Part shown: positions 8,036-15,018 of the stretch, one piece after another
Numbering within the stretch: the stretch's first letter is position 1
Layout: each line of letters opens with the position of its first letter
Origin: Candidatus Poribacteria bacterium WGA-3G
GTDB taxonomy: Bacteria > Poribacteria > WGA-4E > WGA-3G
Length of the DNA stretch: 25,672 nt
Direction: 5' to 3'
Assembly: GCA_000406005.1 (NCBI GenBank)
Contig: ASZN01000020.1
Location: forward strand, 46,109-71,780
The notes under the pieces: model-generated
Told to the model about the DNA's origin: nothing
What the model saw: the letters and a program-made list of their open reading frames with translations, nothing else
Database searches by the model: none
Program-made: the position numbers and the translations under genes

Positions 8036-9316
8036 ATGAACGTCTTGGAAATGACAGATAGCGAACTTTATGAAATAGGGATTAAAATCCTTACAGAGAA
8101 ACTCGGTGACGCTGAGGTGCCGCGGTTTATTCGGCAGTGCAAACCAGGTAAAGGTGATTACTCCGTTGATCGGCATAAATTGTTAGCGGACCAGCCTGAT
8201 ATTGCCACTATTGTCAAACAGATTGAGGATAAACGTGAAGTGTGGGAAGCCGAAGAACGCGAGCGTGCCAAAAGATTTGCCGCACCCCAAAGCGAAATCC
8301 GAAAAATGACAGATATTGAGATTTTTGAAATTGGGAATCAGGTTCTTATGAATAAACTCGGACCTGCTGGATCCATAGGGTTTACCTGGATATGTCAAGA
8401 ACTTAACGGCGGTTATCCTCGCGGACTCATTAAGAACGCAGAAGAAGCTAAAGAATACATTAAAATTTACACTGCCAGCTTGACCTTCAATCCGAAAATA
8501 GTCGAAGACTACATTAAGCGCGGCAACGCCTACAACTACATTGGCGAGCATGACAAAGCCATCGCCGACTATGACCAAGCGATAAAACTCAAGCCTGATT
8601 ATGCCAAAGCCTATTACAATCGCGGCAATGCTTATCGGGATAAAGTTGATTTTGATCAAGCCATCGCAGACTATACCAAAGCGATAGAACTCGACCCCGA
8701 TTATGTTGAAGCCTATTACAATCGCGGTAAACTTTACGTCGAGGACGATGCGTATGACAAAGCTATTGGCGACTTTGGTATGACGATAAAGTTTGACCCT
8801 GAACACTCCGACGCGCATGGTTATCGTGCTGACCTTTACCGTGATATAGGCGAATACGACAAAGCAATTGCCGGGTATAACATGGAAATGGAACTCTGCC
8901 CTGGTAATCCCGAAGTTTATTATAATCGCGGCACCGTTTACGCGAAAAAAGGTGAATATGACAAAACCATTGAAGACTTTAGCAAAGCGATAGAACTACA
9001 TCCAGAGTTTGCAGAGGTTTATGTCAAACGCGCTTTAGTTTATATCCGAATAGGCAAATTTGATCGCGCTATTCAAGATTATGACAAGGTGCTGGAACTC
9101 AAACCAAAATCTATTGCATTCTACGCGGCTCGTGGTATAATGTCTCTACATATAGAAGAATGGGAAAGTGCTAAATTGGATCTGACTTTTGCCAGAAATT
9201 CAGGGGTAGATATTATCAAGGTATTTCATCAGATATACGCCAGCGTTCTTGATTTTGAACAGACGAATGGGGTTCAGTTACCCGAAGATATCGCAGTTAT
9301 GTTGAGGCGATGGTAG
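8036..9316 (+). CDS. TPR-repeat protein with a duplicated N-terminal module
   Basis: The protein has 426 residues. Six clear tetratricopeptide repeats and a weaker seventh fill about residues 153-390 (consensus AYYNRGxAYxxxxxYDKAIADYxxAIELxP), predicting a superhelical protein-binding scaffold. The first 140 residues hold two divergent copies of one small module: MTDSELYEIGIKILTEKLG at about 6-24 and MTDIEIFEIGNQVLMNKLG at about 91-109. The first copy continues into RFIRQCKPGKGDYSVDRHKLL. AGGAG lies 10 nt before ATG 8036, while the upstream in-frame ATG at 7943 has none. There is no signal peptide. A DUF262 gene follows after 41 nt on the same strand, so it may be the first gene of the restriction-modification island. 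Its partner is unknown. Confidence 0.88.
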   Translation: MNVLEMTDSELYEIGIKILTEKLGDAEVPRFIRQCKPGKGDYSVDRHKLLADQPDIATIVKQIEDKREVWEAEERERAKRFAAPQSEIRKMTDIEIFEIGNQVLMNKLGPAGSIGFTWICQELNGGYPRGLIKNAEEAKEYIKIYTASLTFNPKIVEDYIKRGNAYNYIGEHDKAIADYDQAIKLKPDYAKAYYNRGNAYRDKVDFDQAIADYTKAIELDPDYVEAYYNRGKLYVEDDAYDKAIGDFGMTIKFDPEHSDAHGYRADLYRDIGEYDKAIAGYNMEMELCPGNPEVYYNRGTVYAKKGEYDKTIEDFSKAIELHPEFAEVYVKRALVYIRIGKFDRAIQDYDKVLELKPKSIAFYAARGIMSLHIEEWESAKLDLTFARNSGVDIIKVFHQIYASVLDFEQTNGVQLPEDIAVMLRRW

Positions 9317-9357
9317 AACTGAATTTTGATATGTGATTTCGATTGAAAGGAAATAGA

Positions 9358-10032
9358 ATGCCGAATTCTCGTTACTCGTTACATCAATATTCTGTTGACA
9401 CACTGTTGAATTGGATTAGAACGGCGGAGATAGTTATTCCGGAAATCCAGAGACCTTTCGTCTGGTCCTCAAACAAAGTGCGTGACTTTATTGATTCACT
9501 TTATCACGGTTATCCAGTTGGGTATCTCATTACTTGGCCGAAATCAGACGTTTCCCTCCGAGGCGGTGAATCATCAACCCGTGAACGTATCTTGATTGAT
9601 GGGCAGCAACGAATGATGGCACTTCGGGCGGCGTTGTTGGGGAAAGAGGTTTTGACAAAAAAATATAAGACACAGCAAATTCAGATAGCCTTTCATCCTG
9701 ATACAGAACGTTTTGCAGTAGCGACTAAAGCTATCCGTAACGATCCAGAATGGATTTCTGACATCTCCGCTGTTTTCAATTCTAATTCTGGGCTGCTTCA
9801 ATTAGTTGATGCGTACTGCGAGAGGAATGACGGGGTGGATAGATATGAAATAGTTGTGCCTCTACGTAGGCTTTATGAAATTCAGAACAATTCTATAGGA
9901 GTTATTGAGCTCAGTGCAGACCTGAATATAAATACTACTATGGAAATCATTGGCCGTCTGAACAGAACAAGTGGACATTTGCATACGGTGGATTTCATTA
10001 GGTCTAGGATAGCTGCTATTGATTCACCATAG
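9358..10032 (+). CDS. Short DUF262 (GmrSD N-terminal/ParB-like) protein
   Basis: The 224-residue product carries the DUF262 hallmarks: IPEIQRPFVWSSNKVRDFIDSLYHGYPVG at about 27-55, a DGQQRMMAL block at 81-89, and a late RLNRTSGHLHTVDFIRSRIAA segment that matches the usual R-I-N-x-x-G-x-x-L-x-x-x-D-F region. DUF262 is the nucleotide-dependent DNase domain of GmrSD-type modification-dependent restriction enzymes and is common in defence loci. Most family members continue for hundreds of residues past this point. This one stops after four more residues, so it is truncated or a minimal form. AAAGGAA precedes ATG 9358 by about 6 nt, which is better than the ATG at 9343. The methyltransferase starts 62 nt downstream. 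Confidence 0.8.
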   Translation: MPNSRYSLHQYSVDTLLNWIRTAEIVIPEIQRPFVWSSNKVRDFIDSLYHGYPVGYLITWPKSDVSLRGGESSTRERILIDGQQRMMALRAALLGKEVLTKKYKTQQIQIAFHPDTERFAVATKAIRNDPEWISDISAVFNSNSGLLQLVDAYCERNDGVDRYEIVVPLRRLYEIQNNSIGVIELSADLNINTTMEIIGRLNRTSGHLHTVDFIRSRIAAIDSP

Positions 10033-10052
10033 GTTGGTCAAGTTGTTATGAT

Positions 10053-10071
10053 ATACTGATTTTATCAGTAT
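10053..10071. promoter_or_regulatory. Perfect 8-bp palindrome upstream of the methyltransferase
   Basis: ATACTGAT (10053-10060) and ATCAGTAT (10064-10071) form perfect arms around TTT, 23 nt before the methyltransferase start and after the DUF262 stop. A TATACT hexamer overlaps the left arm. It could be an operator of the kind that times methyltransferase and endonuclease expression, or a hairpin after the DUF262 gene. No C-protein gene is visible nearby. Confidence 0.4.
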
Positions 10072-10094
10072 GAGGAAAGGATAGATATCAATTC

Positions 10095-11408
10095 ATGTCA
10101 CCAAGTGAAATTCTGGAATGGTTTAATCAGACCTCTATTGACAAAGCATGGTCGTTTGATGGTTACAAGCCATCAGACACAGGGAAATGGACGCATGGTT
10201 ACCACCGTTACCCAGCTAAATTTATTCCACAGCTTGTTGAGGGGCTGATGGATGAGTACATAAGCAATGGGACTGCTAGTGTAAATGACCCGTTTATGGG
10301 ATGTGGAACGACCATTGTTAGTGCAGTGTCACGCGGGTTTCACGCGAGTGGAACGGACATTAATAAAATTGCTCATTTGATGACCGAAACGAAAGCAACA
10401 CCTATTGCCCCGGACTATCTTGATAGAAAGGTTAAAAAATTTCTTTCAAGAGTTTTAACATCGAAAGATGAACAAAGCCTTTTCACTAGGGATCGGATAC
10501 AACCCCACATTCCAAAAAAACATTTAGAAAGAATTGATTACTGGTTTACAGAAGAGGTGCGGGACGAATTGGGAAAAATCTTATCTTTAATTCGTTGTGA
10601 AGACGATTTGGCTGTTCAATCTTTCCTATTTGTTGCTTTTAGTCATGTACTCAAAACGTGTTCAATTTGGAGCCAAAGTAGTACTAAGCCGACCAGGGAT
10701 TTGAAAAAGCGATCTACGCTACCTCATGATGCTATCAGAAGACACCTTTTGAAAATGCTAAAAGGAAATGCACAATTTTATACTGTTGTGCCGCCTCAAG
10801 TTAGAAATAGTCCTGATGAGTATTTGAATGTTCAATCTGGTTCTGCCAAAGTGCAGCCTGTCTCCGGCAATAGTGTTGATCTGATCGTCAGTTCAAGTCC
10901 ATATGTAACCAGTTACGAGTATGCTGATTTGCATCAGCTCTCAACGCTTTGGTTGGATTTGGCAGATGATCTTAAAGAGTATAGGAAGGAGTTCATTGGG
11001 ACCTCTTACAAGCAGTACGAAGACAAGCCTCTATCAAGTCAAATTGCTTCCAACATTGTTGCTGAGATGCTACCCAAAAGCAGAAAAAAGGCAAAGGAAA
11101 TTGAAGCTTTCTTTATTGACATGCAAGATGTCTTTGAGGAAAATTTTAGAATTCTGAGACAGGGTGGTAGGTGTTGTTATGTTATAGGGAATACAAAGTT
11201 AAAAGGTGTTGATATACTTAATGCTGAAGCATTTGCTGAGTCCTTGCAATACTCGGGTTTTAAACTTGATCGGCTCATAAAGCGGGAAATCCCACTCAAA
11301 ATTCTCCCTCAGAAAAGGGATGAAAAAACGGGACGATTTGCTAGCAAGGATAAGGCTGATTCCGAAGCATATCCAACGGAATATATTGTAATCGGCTTAA
11401 AGGAATAG
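10095..11408 (+). CDS. DNA methyltransferase of a type II restriction-modification system (SSPY class)
   Basis: This is an AdoMet-dependent amino-methyltransferase of 437 residues. Motif X-like GYHRYPAKFIPQL is at about 35-47, motif I DPFMGCGTT at 65-73 with the acidic GTDINK strand following, and motif IV SSPY at 267-270 (VDLIVSSSPYVTSYEYADL). A late GGRCCYVIGN strand lies near 350. The order X-I-specificity region-IV and the serine in SSPY point to N4-cytosine (or N6-adenine) methylation rather than C5. The region between motifs I and IV (about 100-250) probably reads the target. No good Shine-Dalgarno is close to ATG 10095; AAAGGA is about 13 nt away. The endonuclease starts 5 nt after the stop and uses AAGGA inside the last two codons, so translation is coupled. 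By family context the target may be CCGG-like. Confidence 0.88.
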   Translation: MSPSEILEWFNQTSIDKAWSFDGYKPSDTGKWTHGYHRYPAKFIPQLVEGLMDEYISNGTASVNDPFMGCGTTIVSAVSRGFHASGTDINKIAHLMTETKATPIAPDYLDRKVKKFLSRVLTSKDEQSLFTRDRIQPHIPKKHLERIDYWFTEEVRDELGKILSLIRCEDDLAVQSFLFVAFSHVLKTCSIWSQSSTKPTRDLKKRSTLPHDAIRRHLLKMLKGNAQFYTVVPPQVRNSPDEYLNVQSGSAKVQPVSGNSVDLIVSSSPYVTSYEYADLHQLSTLWLDLADDLKEYRKEFIGTSYKQYEDKPLSSQIASNIVAEMLPKSRKKAKEIEAFFIDMQDVFEENFRILRQGGRCCYVIGNTKLKGVDILNAEAFAESLQYSGFKLDRLIKREIPLKILPQKRDEKTGRFASKDKADSEAYPTEYIVIGLKE

Positions 11409-11413
11409 TAATC

Positions 11414-12094
11414 ATGAAGTTTGAAGATTTGAAAGATATGTACAGCGAAATACAATTGGTAGAAGGTGCAGGAGCCTACAAAACGGTTTCCCAACTTTTG
11501 CAGGATGCTAAAGAACGTCATAGGTTGGACTTTTTGAGGGACAAACCCGATGGAGACCATGAACAGAGTTGGCGGGCTTTCAAGGGAAAGAATTTTGAGA
11601 AGTTAATTCAGCATATTATCACGGAGTCAATTGAAGCACTCGGCATGAAGGTAATCAATGGCAATCAGTTAGAACGGAGTAAAAACCTATCGTTAGAACT
11701 GAGTCGGGTTAAGCGAAATTTGGCGATTGATTACGGGACATTTGGGTTGCATCTGCCTGATGTTGATATTGTGGTTTACAAACCCAAAGACTCTCAAGTT
11801 ATCGCTGTAATTTCGAGTAAAGTTACATTGCGCGAGCGAATTGCTCAAACGGGTTACTGGAAACTCAAACTTCTGGAAAGTGAGACGACGGAACACATTA
11901 AGGTCTATTTTATCACACCAGACGAAGATGGTACCTTGACGGATACGTATCTTCCAAAGAAAGGAAGAGCTATTGTGGAAATTGATCTTGATGGCACTTA
12001 TGTCCTAACGAAAGCAGATCTTGAGGAGAGCAACAAGGTCAAACTTTTTGAGCATTTTATTCAGGATTTTAAGAAACTGATCGAAGAAAACTAG
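11414..12094 (+). CDS. CCGG-family PD-(D/E)XK restriction endonuclease, copy 1
   Basis: The 226-residue protein fits the group of type II enzymes that includes BsaWI. The active-site core is LPDVDIVVY (P115, D116, D118) followed by VISSKVTLRER (K136, then R140-E141-R142). In the CCGG-recognising families (NgoMIV, Cfr10I/Bse634I, BsaWI) an R-(D/E)-R motif directly after the catalytic lysine reads the CCGG core. The helix WRAFKGKNFEKLIQHIITESIE at about 53-74 may supply the upstream acidic residue. It is translationally coupled to the methyltransferase. Its TAG stop (12092-12094) lies inside the left end of a MITE-like element, so insertion may have redefined the C-terminus. Family placement is from motif recall and is moderately sure. 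Being an endonuclease beside a methyltransferase is well supported. Confidence 0.82.
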   Translation: MKFEDLKDMYSEIQLVEGAGAYKTVSQLLQDAKERHRLDFLRDKPDGDHEQSWRAFKGKNFEKLIQHIITESIEALGMKVINGNQLERSKNLSLELSRVKRNLAIDYGTFGLHLPDVDIVVYKPKDSQVIAVISSKVTLRERIAQTGYWKLKLLESETTEHIKVYFITPDEDGTLTDTYLPKKGRAIVEIDLDGTYVLTKADLEESNKVKLFEHFIQDFKKLIEEN

Positions 12095-12220
12095 TAGTCT
12101 GTCACACCTAAACCGATAGATGGTTCGTAGTGGCGCAATTTATTGCGCTTTAGGACGTGCGATGAATCGCACTACTACGAACCGGGTTCACCTTTCATTT
12201 CAATGTTGACAGACTACTAG
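12091..12220. mobile_element. MITE-like folded element at a CTAG target
   Basis: This is a 130-bp element with perfect 14-bp terminal inverted repeats: CTAGTAGTCTGTCA (12091-12104) and TGACAGACTACTAG (12207-12220). Inside is a perfect 10-bp stem, GGTTCGTAGT (12122-12131) with ACTACGAACC (12174-12183). Within that stem sit two adjacent hairpins: GCGCAAT/ATTGCGC (12133-12148) and GTGCGAT/ATCGCAC (12157-12172). CTAG at both outer edges fits insertion into CTAG with TA duplication, as known for IS630-family elements. It encodes nothing. It touches the stop codon of endonuclease copy 1. Confidence 0.75.
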
Positions 12221-12286
12221 TGTTTATCTACTTTTCAACACAGTGAAGTACCTTCCTATAGAACATCTATTGCATTACAACAGTAG

Positions 12287-12372
12287 TCCAAGACGGAAGG
12301 GACTTCGCGCCGTGTTTTGTCCACTACAGAAGTGTACCTGACAGATACATTCTTATTGGGCTAAAGGAATGA
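12287..12372 (+). pseudogene. Relic of the 3' end of a second methyltransferase gene
   Basis: Just upstream of endonuclease copy 2 the DNA reads TEVYLTD (12126-12146 region of the relic, positions 12326-12346) and then, after a one-base slip, YILIGLKE-stop (12346-12372). The intact methyltransferase ends SEAYPTEYIVIGLKE-stop. The same AAGGAA serves as ribosome-binding site for the following endonuclease in both cases. Similarity before position 12326 is weak, and an in-frame TAG at 12284-12286 closes the frame. I read this as the frameshifted remnant of a duplicated methyltransferase copy, of which the rest is gone. Confidence 0.6.
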
Positions 12373-12378
12373 GCGACT

Positions 12379-13059
12379 GTGCAAAATTTTGAAGATTTGA
12401 AAAATTTGTATCACGAAATGGAAGATGAAAAAGGTGAAGATACCTACAAATATATGCCTGAACTCTTGCAGAAGGCAGAGGAACTTCATCGGGCGTACCA
12501 TATTGAACATAAAACAGGCAAAGACATAGGTCAAAGTTGGCGTTCATTTAAAGGAAAGAACTTTCAAAAATTGATTCAATACATTATTACAGAGTCAATT
12601 GAAAAACTTGGGTTGAAGGTGGTTAACGACGATAAATTAGAGAATAGACATCTCTCGCAACAATTAGATACCGTTAAGCGAAACCTAACAATTGATTATG
12701 GAGAATTTGGTTTACTCCTACCTGATGCTGATATTGTTGTTTACAATCCTGAAGATTCACAGATCATTGCTATTATTTCAAGTAAAACTTCTTTGGCAGA
12801 ACGAGTTGCCCAGACAGGCTATTGGAAATTCAAATTTCTGGAAAGTGAAGATACAAAACATATCAAGGTTTATCTGATTACACCTGATGCAAAAAGAGAC
12901 TTGGAGAGGAGGGATCCCGCAAAGAAATCACGAATCATTGCAGAGGCAGATCTTGATGGCACTTATGTCCTAACGGCTGAAACACTTGAGCAAAGCGACA
13001 AAGTCAAACTTTTTGAGCATTTCATTGAGGATCTTAAACAAGCCATAGGAGTAACCTAA
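12379..13059 (+). CDS. CCGG-family PD-(D/E)XK restriction endonuclease homologue, copy 2
   Basis: This is a 226-residue paralogue of the protein at 11414, about 60 percent identical by eye along its whole length and without large gaps. P115, D116, D118 and K136 of the nuclease core are kept (LPDADIVVY, IISSKTSLAER). The first arginine of the R-E-R recognition motif is alanine (A140), with E141 and R142 retained. If the family model is right, DNA recognition should be changed or lost while the metal site survives. The start is GTG 12379, about 10 nt after AAGGA in a relic of a methyltransferase gene. No second intact methyltransferase exists. The iolE-like gene begins 7 nt after the stop. Confidence 0.8.
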   Translation: MQNFEDLKNLYHEMEDEKGEDTYKYMPELLQKAEELHRAYHIEHKTGKDIGQSWRSFKGKNFQKLIQYIITESIEKLGLKVVNDDKLENRHLSQQLDTVKRNLTIDYGEFGLLLPDADIVVYNPEDSQIIAIISSKTSLAERVAQTGYWKFKFLESEDTKHIKVYLITPDAKRDLERRDPAKKSRIIAEADLDGTYVLTAETLEQSDKVKLFEHFIEDLKQAIGVT

Positions 13060-13066
13060 TAACATA

Positions 13067-13960
13067 ATGAAGATAGCAAATGCCCCATGTTCATGGGGTG
13101 TGCTTGAGTTTGAACTAAACGGCGAAGCACCCAATTATGTACAAGTATTAGACGAAATGCACGCCATCGGTTACACCGGAACAGAATTAGGCGATTGGGG
13201 GTTCATGCCGACAGACCCCGCACAACTTCGCACCGAACTCGCCTCGCGTGAACTAACACTTTTAGGCGCGTTTGTAGCCGTCGCACTCGCCGATGCAGAG
13301 ACACACGCCGCCGGTGAAGCCTCAGCACTACAGCACGCACGCTTGTTGGCAGATGTCGCTGGCGACACACCGTTCATCGTGCTTTCAGATGACAACGCCG
13401 CTACAGAACGCCGCACCCAATACGCCGGTCGTATCCGTCCCGAACACGGATTGACACCCGAACAGTGGGATATCTTTGTACAGGGTGCACACCGTATCGC
13501 CCAATCCGTGAAAAACGAGACAGGTCTACGCACCGTTTTCCATCACCACTGTGCAGGATACATAGAGACAGCGTTAGAGGTTGACACACTGATGCAACGC
13601 ACCAATCCTGACCTCATCGGGTTATGTTTCGATACAGGACACTACCGATTCGGTGGTGGCGACCCACTTGAAGCGTTTACTCGACACGCCGATAGAATCT
13701 GGCACGTCCATTTCAAGGACTGCCATCCCGACATCGCCGCCCGTTCTCGGAGAGACGAATGGGATTACTTCACCTCTGTCGGCAACGGTGTCTTTTGTGA
13801 GTTAGGGAACGGTGATGTCGATTTTCCTGCGTTCCTTGCGGAATTGCGAAATCGGAACTACGACGGTTGGATCGTTGTAGAGCAGGATGTTTTACCTGGA
13901 ATGGGCAGCCCTTACGAAAGCGCAGAACGGAACCTGCAGTACCTGAATTCAATTCTATAG
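13067..13960 (+). CDS. iolE: IolE-like inosose dehydratase / sugar phosphate isomerase family TIM barrel
   Basis: The 297-residue xylose-isomerase-like TIM barrel opens with NAPCSWGVLEF, a signature of the IolE (2-keto-myo-inositol dehydratase) branch, followed by GYTGTELGDWGFMPTDP. Metal- and substrate-binding strands are visible as FHHHCAGYIET (about 160-170), CFDTGHYRFGG (about 186-196), WHVHFKDCH (about 210-218) and a final WIVVEQD. A Gfo/Idh/MocA dehydrogenase resembling IolG follows at once, and a CoA-acylating MMSDH lies 9 kb upstream, so an inositol or related polyol route is likely. Base composition becomes visibly more G/C-rich here than in the preceding restriction genes. Other isomerase/epimerase activities of the same fold are possible. 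The Shine-Dalgarno (TAGGAG inside the previous gene) is about 15 nt away. Confidence 0.8.
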   Translation: MKIANAPCSWGVLEFELNGEAPNYVQVLDEMHAIGYTGTELGDWGFMPTDPAQLRTELASRELTLLGAFVAVALADAETHAAGEASALQHARLLADVAGDTPFIVLSDDNAATERRTQYAGRIRPEHGLTPEQWDIFVQGAHRIAQSVKNETGLRTVFHHHCAGYIETALEVDTLMQRTNPDLIGLCFDTGHYRFGGGDPLEAFTRHADRIWHVHFKDCHPDIAARSRRDEWDYFTSVGNGVFCELGNGDVDFPAFLAELRNRNYDGWIVVEQDVLPGMGSPYESAERNLQYLNSIL

Positions 13961-13991
13961 CAATTCATTGATATACAGCGTGGCATCGCAG

Positions 13992-15011
13992 ATGAACAAC
14001 CCCTCAAAGATCGGTGTCGGTGTTATCGGAGCCGGACGTATCGGTCAACTCCACATCGAACACATCGCCCAAAATATACCCGAAGCCGAACTCATCGCGA
14101 TCTGCGGCTTGAATATCTCTGATGTTAAATCCCTCGCCGAACAGTTTAATGTCCCGATAGCAACAACCGATTATGCTCCCCTCCTAACAAATCCCCGAAT
14201 TGACGCTGTGCTGATCGCCTCTTCAACGGATACGCATGTCGAAATCAGTCAAGCCGCCGCGAAGGCAGGGAAACACATCTTTTGTGAGAAACCGATAGCA
14301 CTTGACCTTCAACAGATTGACGAAACCTTGGAGATTGTGGAAGCAGCGGGTGTGAAGTTTCAGATCGGTTTTAATCGTCGGTTTGATGCCAGTTTCATGC
14401 GTGTACGCGAGGCAGTCACCACTGGAGAGATCGGAGAACCGCACATCGTTCGCATTACGAGTCGAGACCCCGCACCACCACCAATCGAATACGTCAAAGT
14501 GTCCGGTGGCATCTTTCTCGACATGACAATCCACGATTTCGATATGGCGCGTTACCTCATCGGAGACGAAGTGGTTGAGGTCTATGCAACAGGTGGGGTC
14601 CGCGTCGATCCGCGGATCGGTGAGGTAGGCGATATTGACACTGCCGTTATCACACTACGGTTCCAAAACGGGGTCATCGGAACGATTGACAACAGCAGAG
14701 AAGCCGTCTACGGCTATGACCAGCGCGTTGAAGTTTTCGGTTCAAAAGGGATGGTCGCGGCAGCGAATCCGCCGACGGATACCGTCACTTTTAGCAATCA
14801 TGACGGGAGCCGCGCTGCATCGCCGCCATATTTCTTTATCGAACGCTACAAACCGGCATATCTTCGGGAGTTACAAACGTTTTTTGCATGCATTCAGGAA
14901 GACACAACGCCACCGGTTACAGGAACAGACGGTCGTGCACCCGTTGTAATGGGTTTCGCGGCGTTGAAATCACTACGCGAAAATCGTCCCGTCCTTTTGT
15001 CCGAAATTTAA
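13992..15011 (+). CDS. iolG: Gfo/Idh/MocA oxidoreductase, probable inositol 2-dehydrogenase
   Basis: The 339-residue NAD(P)-dependent dehydrogenase starts with the Rossmann motif GVIGAGRIGQLH. It has the family's CEKPIALDL strand (the Lys of EKP contacts the nicotinamide, about 96-98), GFNRRFDASF, and the catalytic-region helix GGIFLDMTIHDFDMARYL. The D-x-x-x-H-D-x-D pattern is characteristic of inositol 2-dehydrogenases. It would oxidise myo-inositol to scyllo-inosose, the substrate of the IolE-like neighbour 31 nt upstream. The frame could open at TTG 13968, but ATG 13992 matches the usual family N-terminus; neither has a strong ribosome-binding site. It converges on the ABC ATPase gene with a 7-nt gap and no visible terminator. 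Confidence 0.87.
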   Translation: MNNPSKIGVGVIGAGRIGQLHIEHIAQNIPEAELIAICGLNISDVKSLAEQFNVPIATTDYAPLLTNPRIDAVLIASSTDTHVEISQAAAKAGKHIFCEKPIALDLQQIDETLEIVEAAGVKFQIGFNRRFDASFMRVREAVTTGEIGEPHIVRITSRDPAPPPIEYVKVSGGIFLDMTIHDFDMARYLIGDEVVEVYATGGVRVDPRIGEVGDIDTAVITLRFQNGVIGTIDNSREAVYGYDQRVEVFGSKGMVAAANPPTDTVTFSNHDGSRAASPPYFFIERYKPAYLRELQTFFACIQEDTTPPVTGTDGRAPVVMGFAALKSLRENRPVLLSEI

Positions 15012-15018
15012 TGGTTCT

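Noticed and set aside
8183..8818. 211-codon open frame opposite the TPR gene
   Set aside because: A periodic antisense shadow produced by the repeated TPR codons.
12091..12220. Folded element as a tRNA or structured ncRNA gene
   Set aside because: The cloverleaf-like shape comes from nested inverted repeats with transposon-type ends; no tRNA consensus T-loop or CCA end is present.
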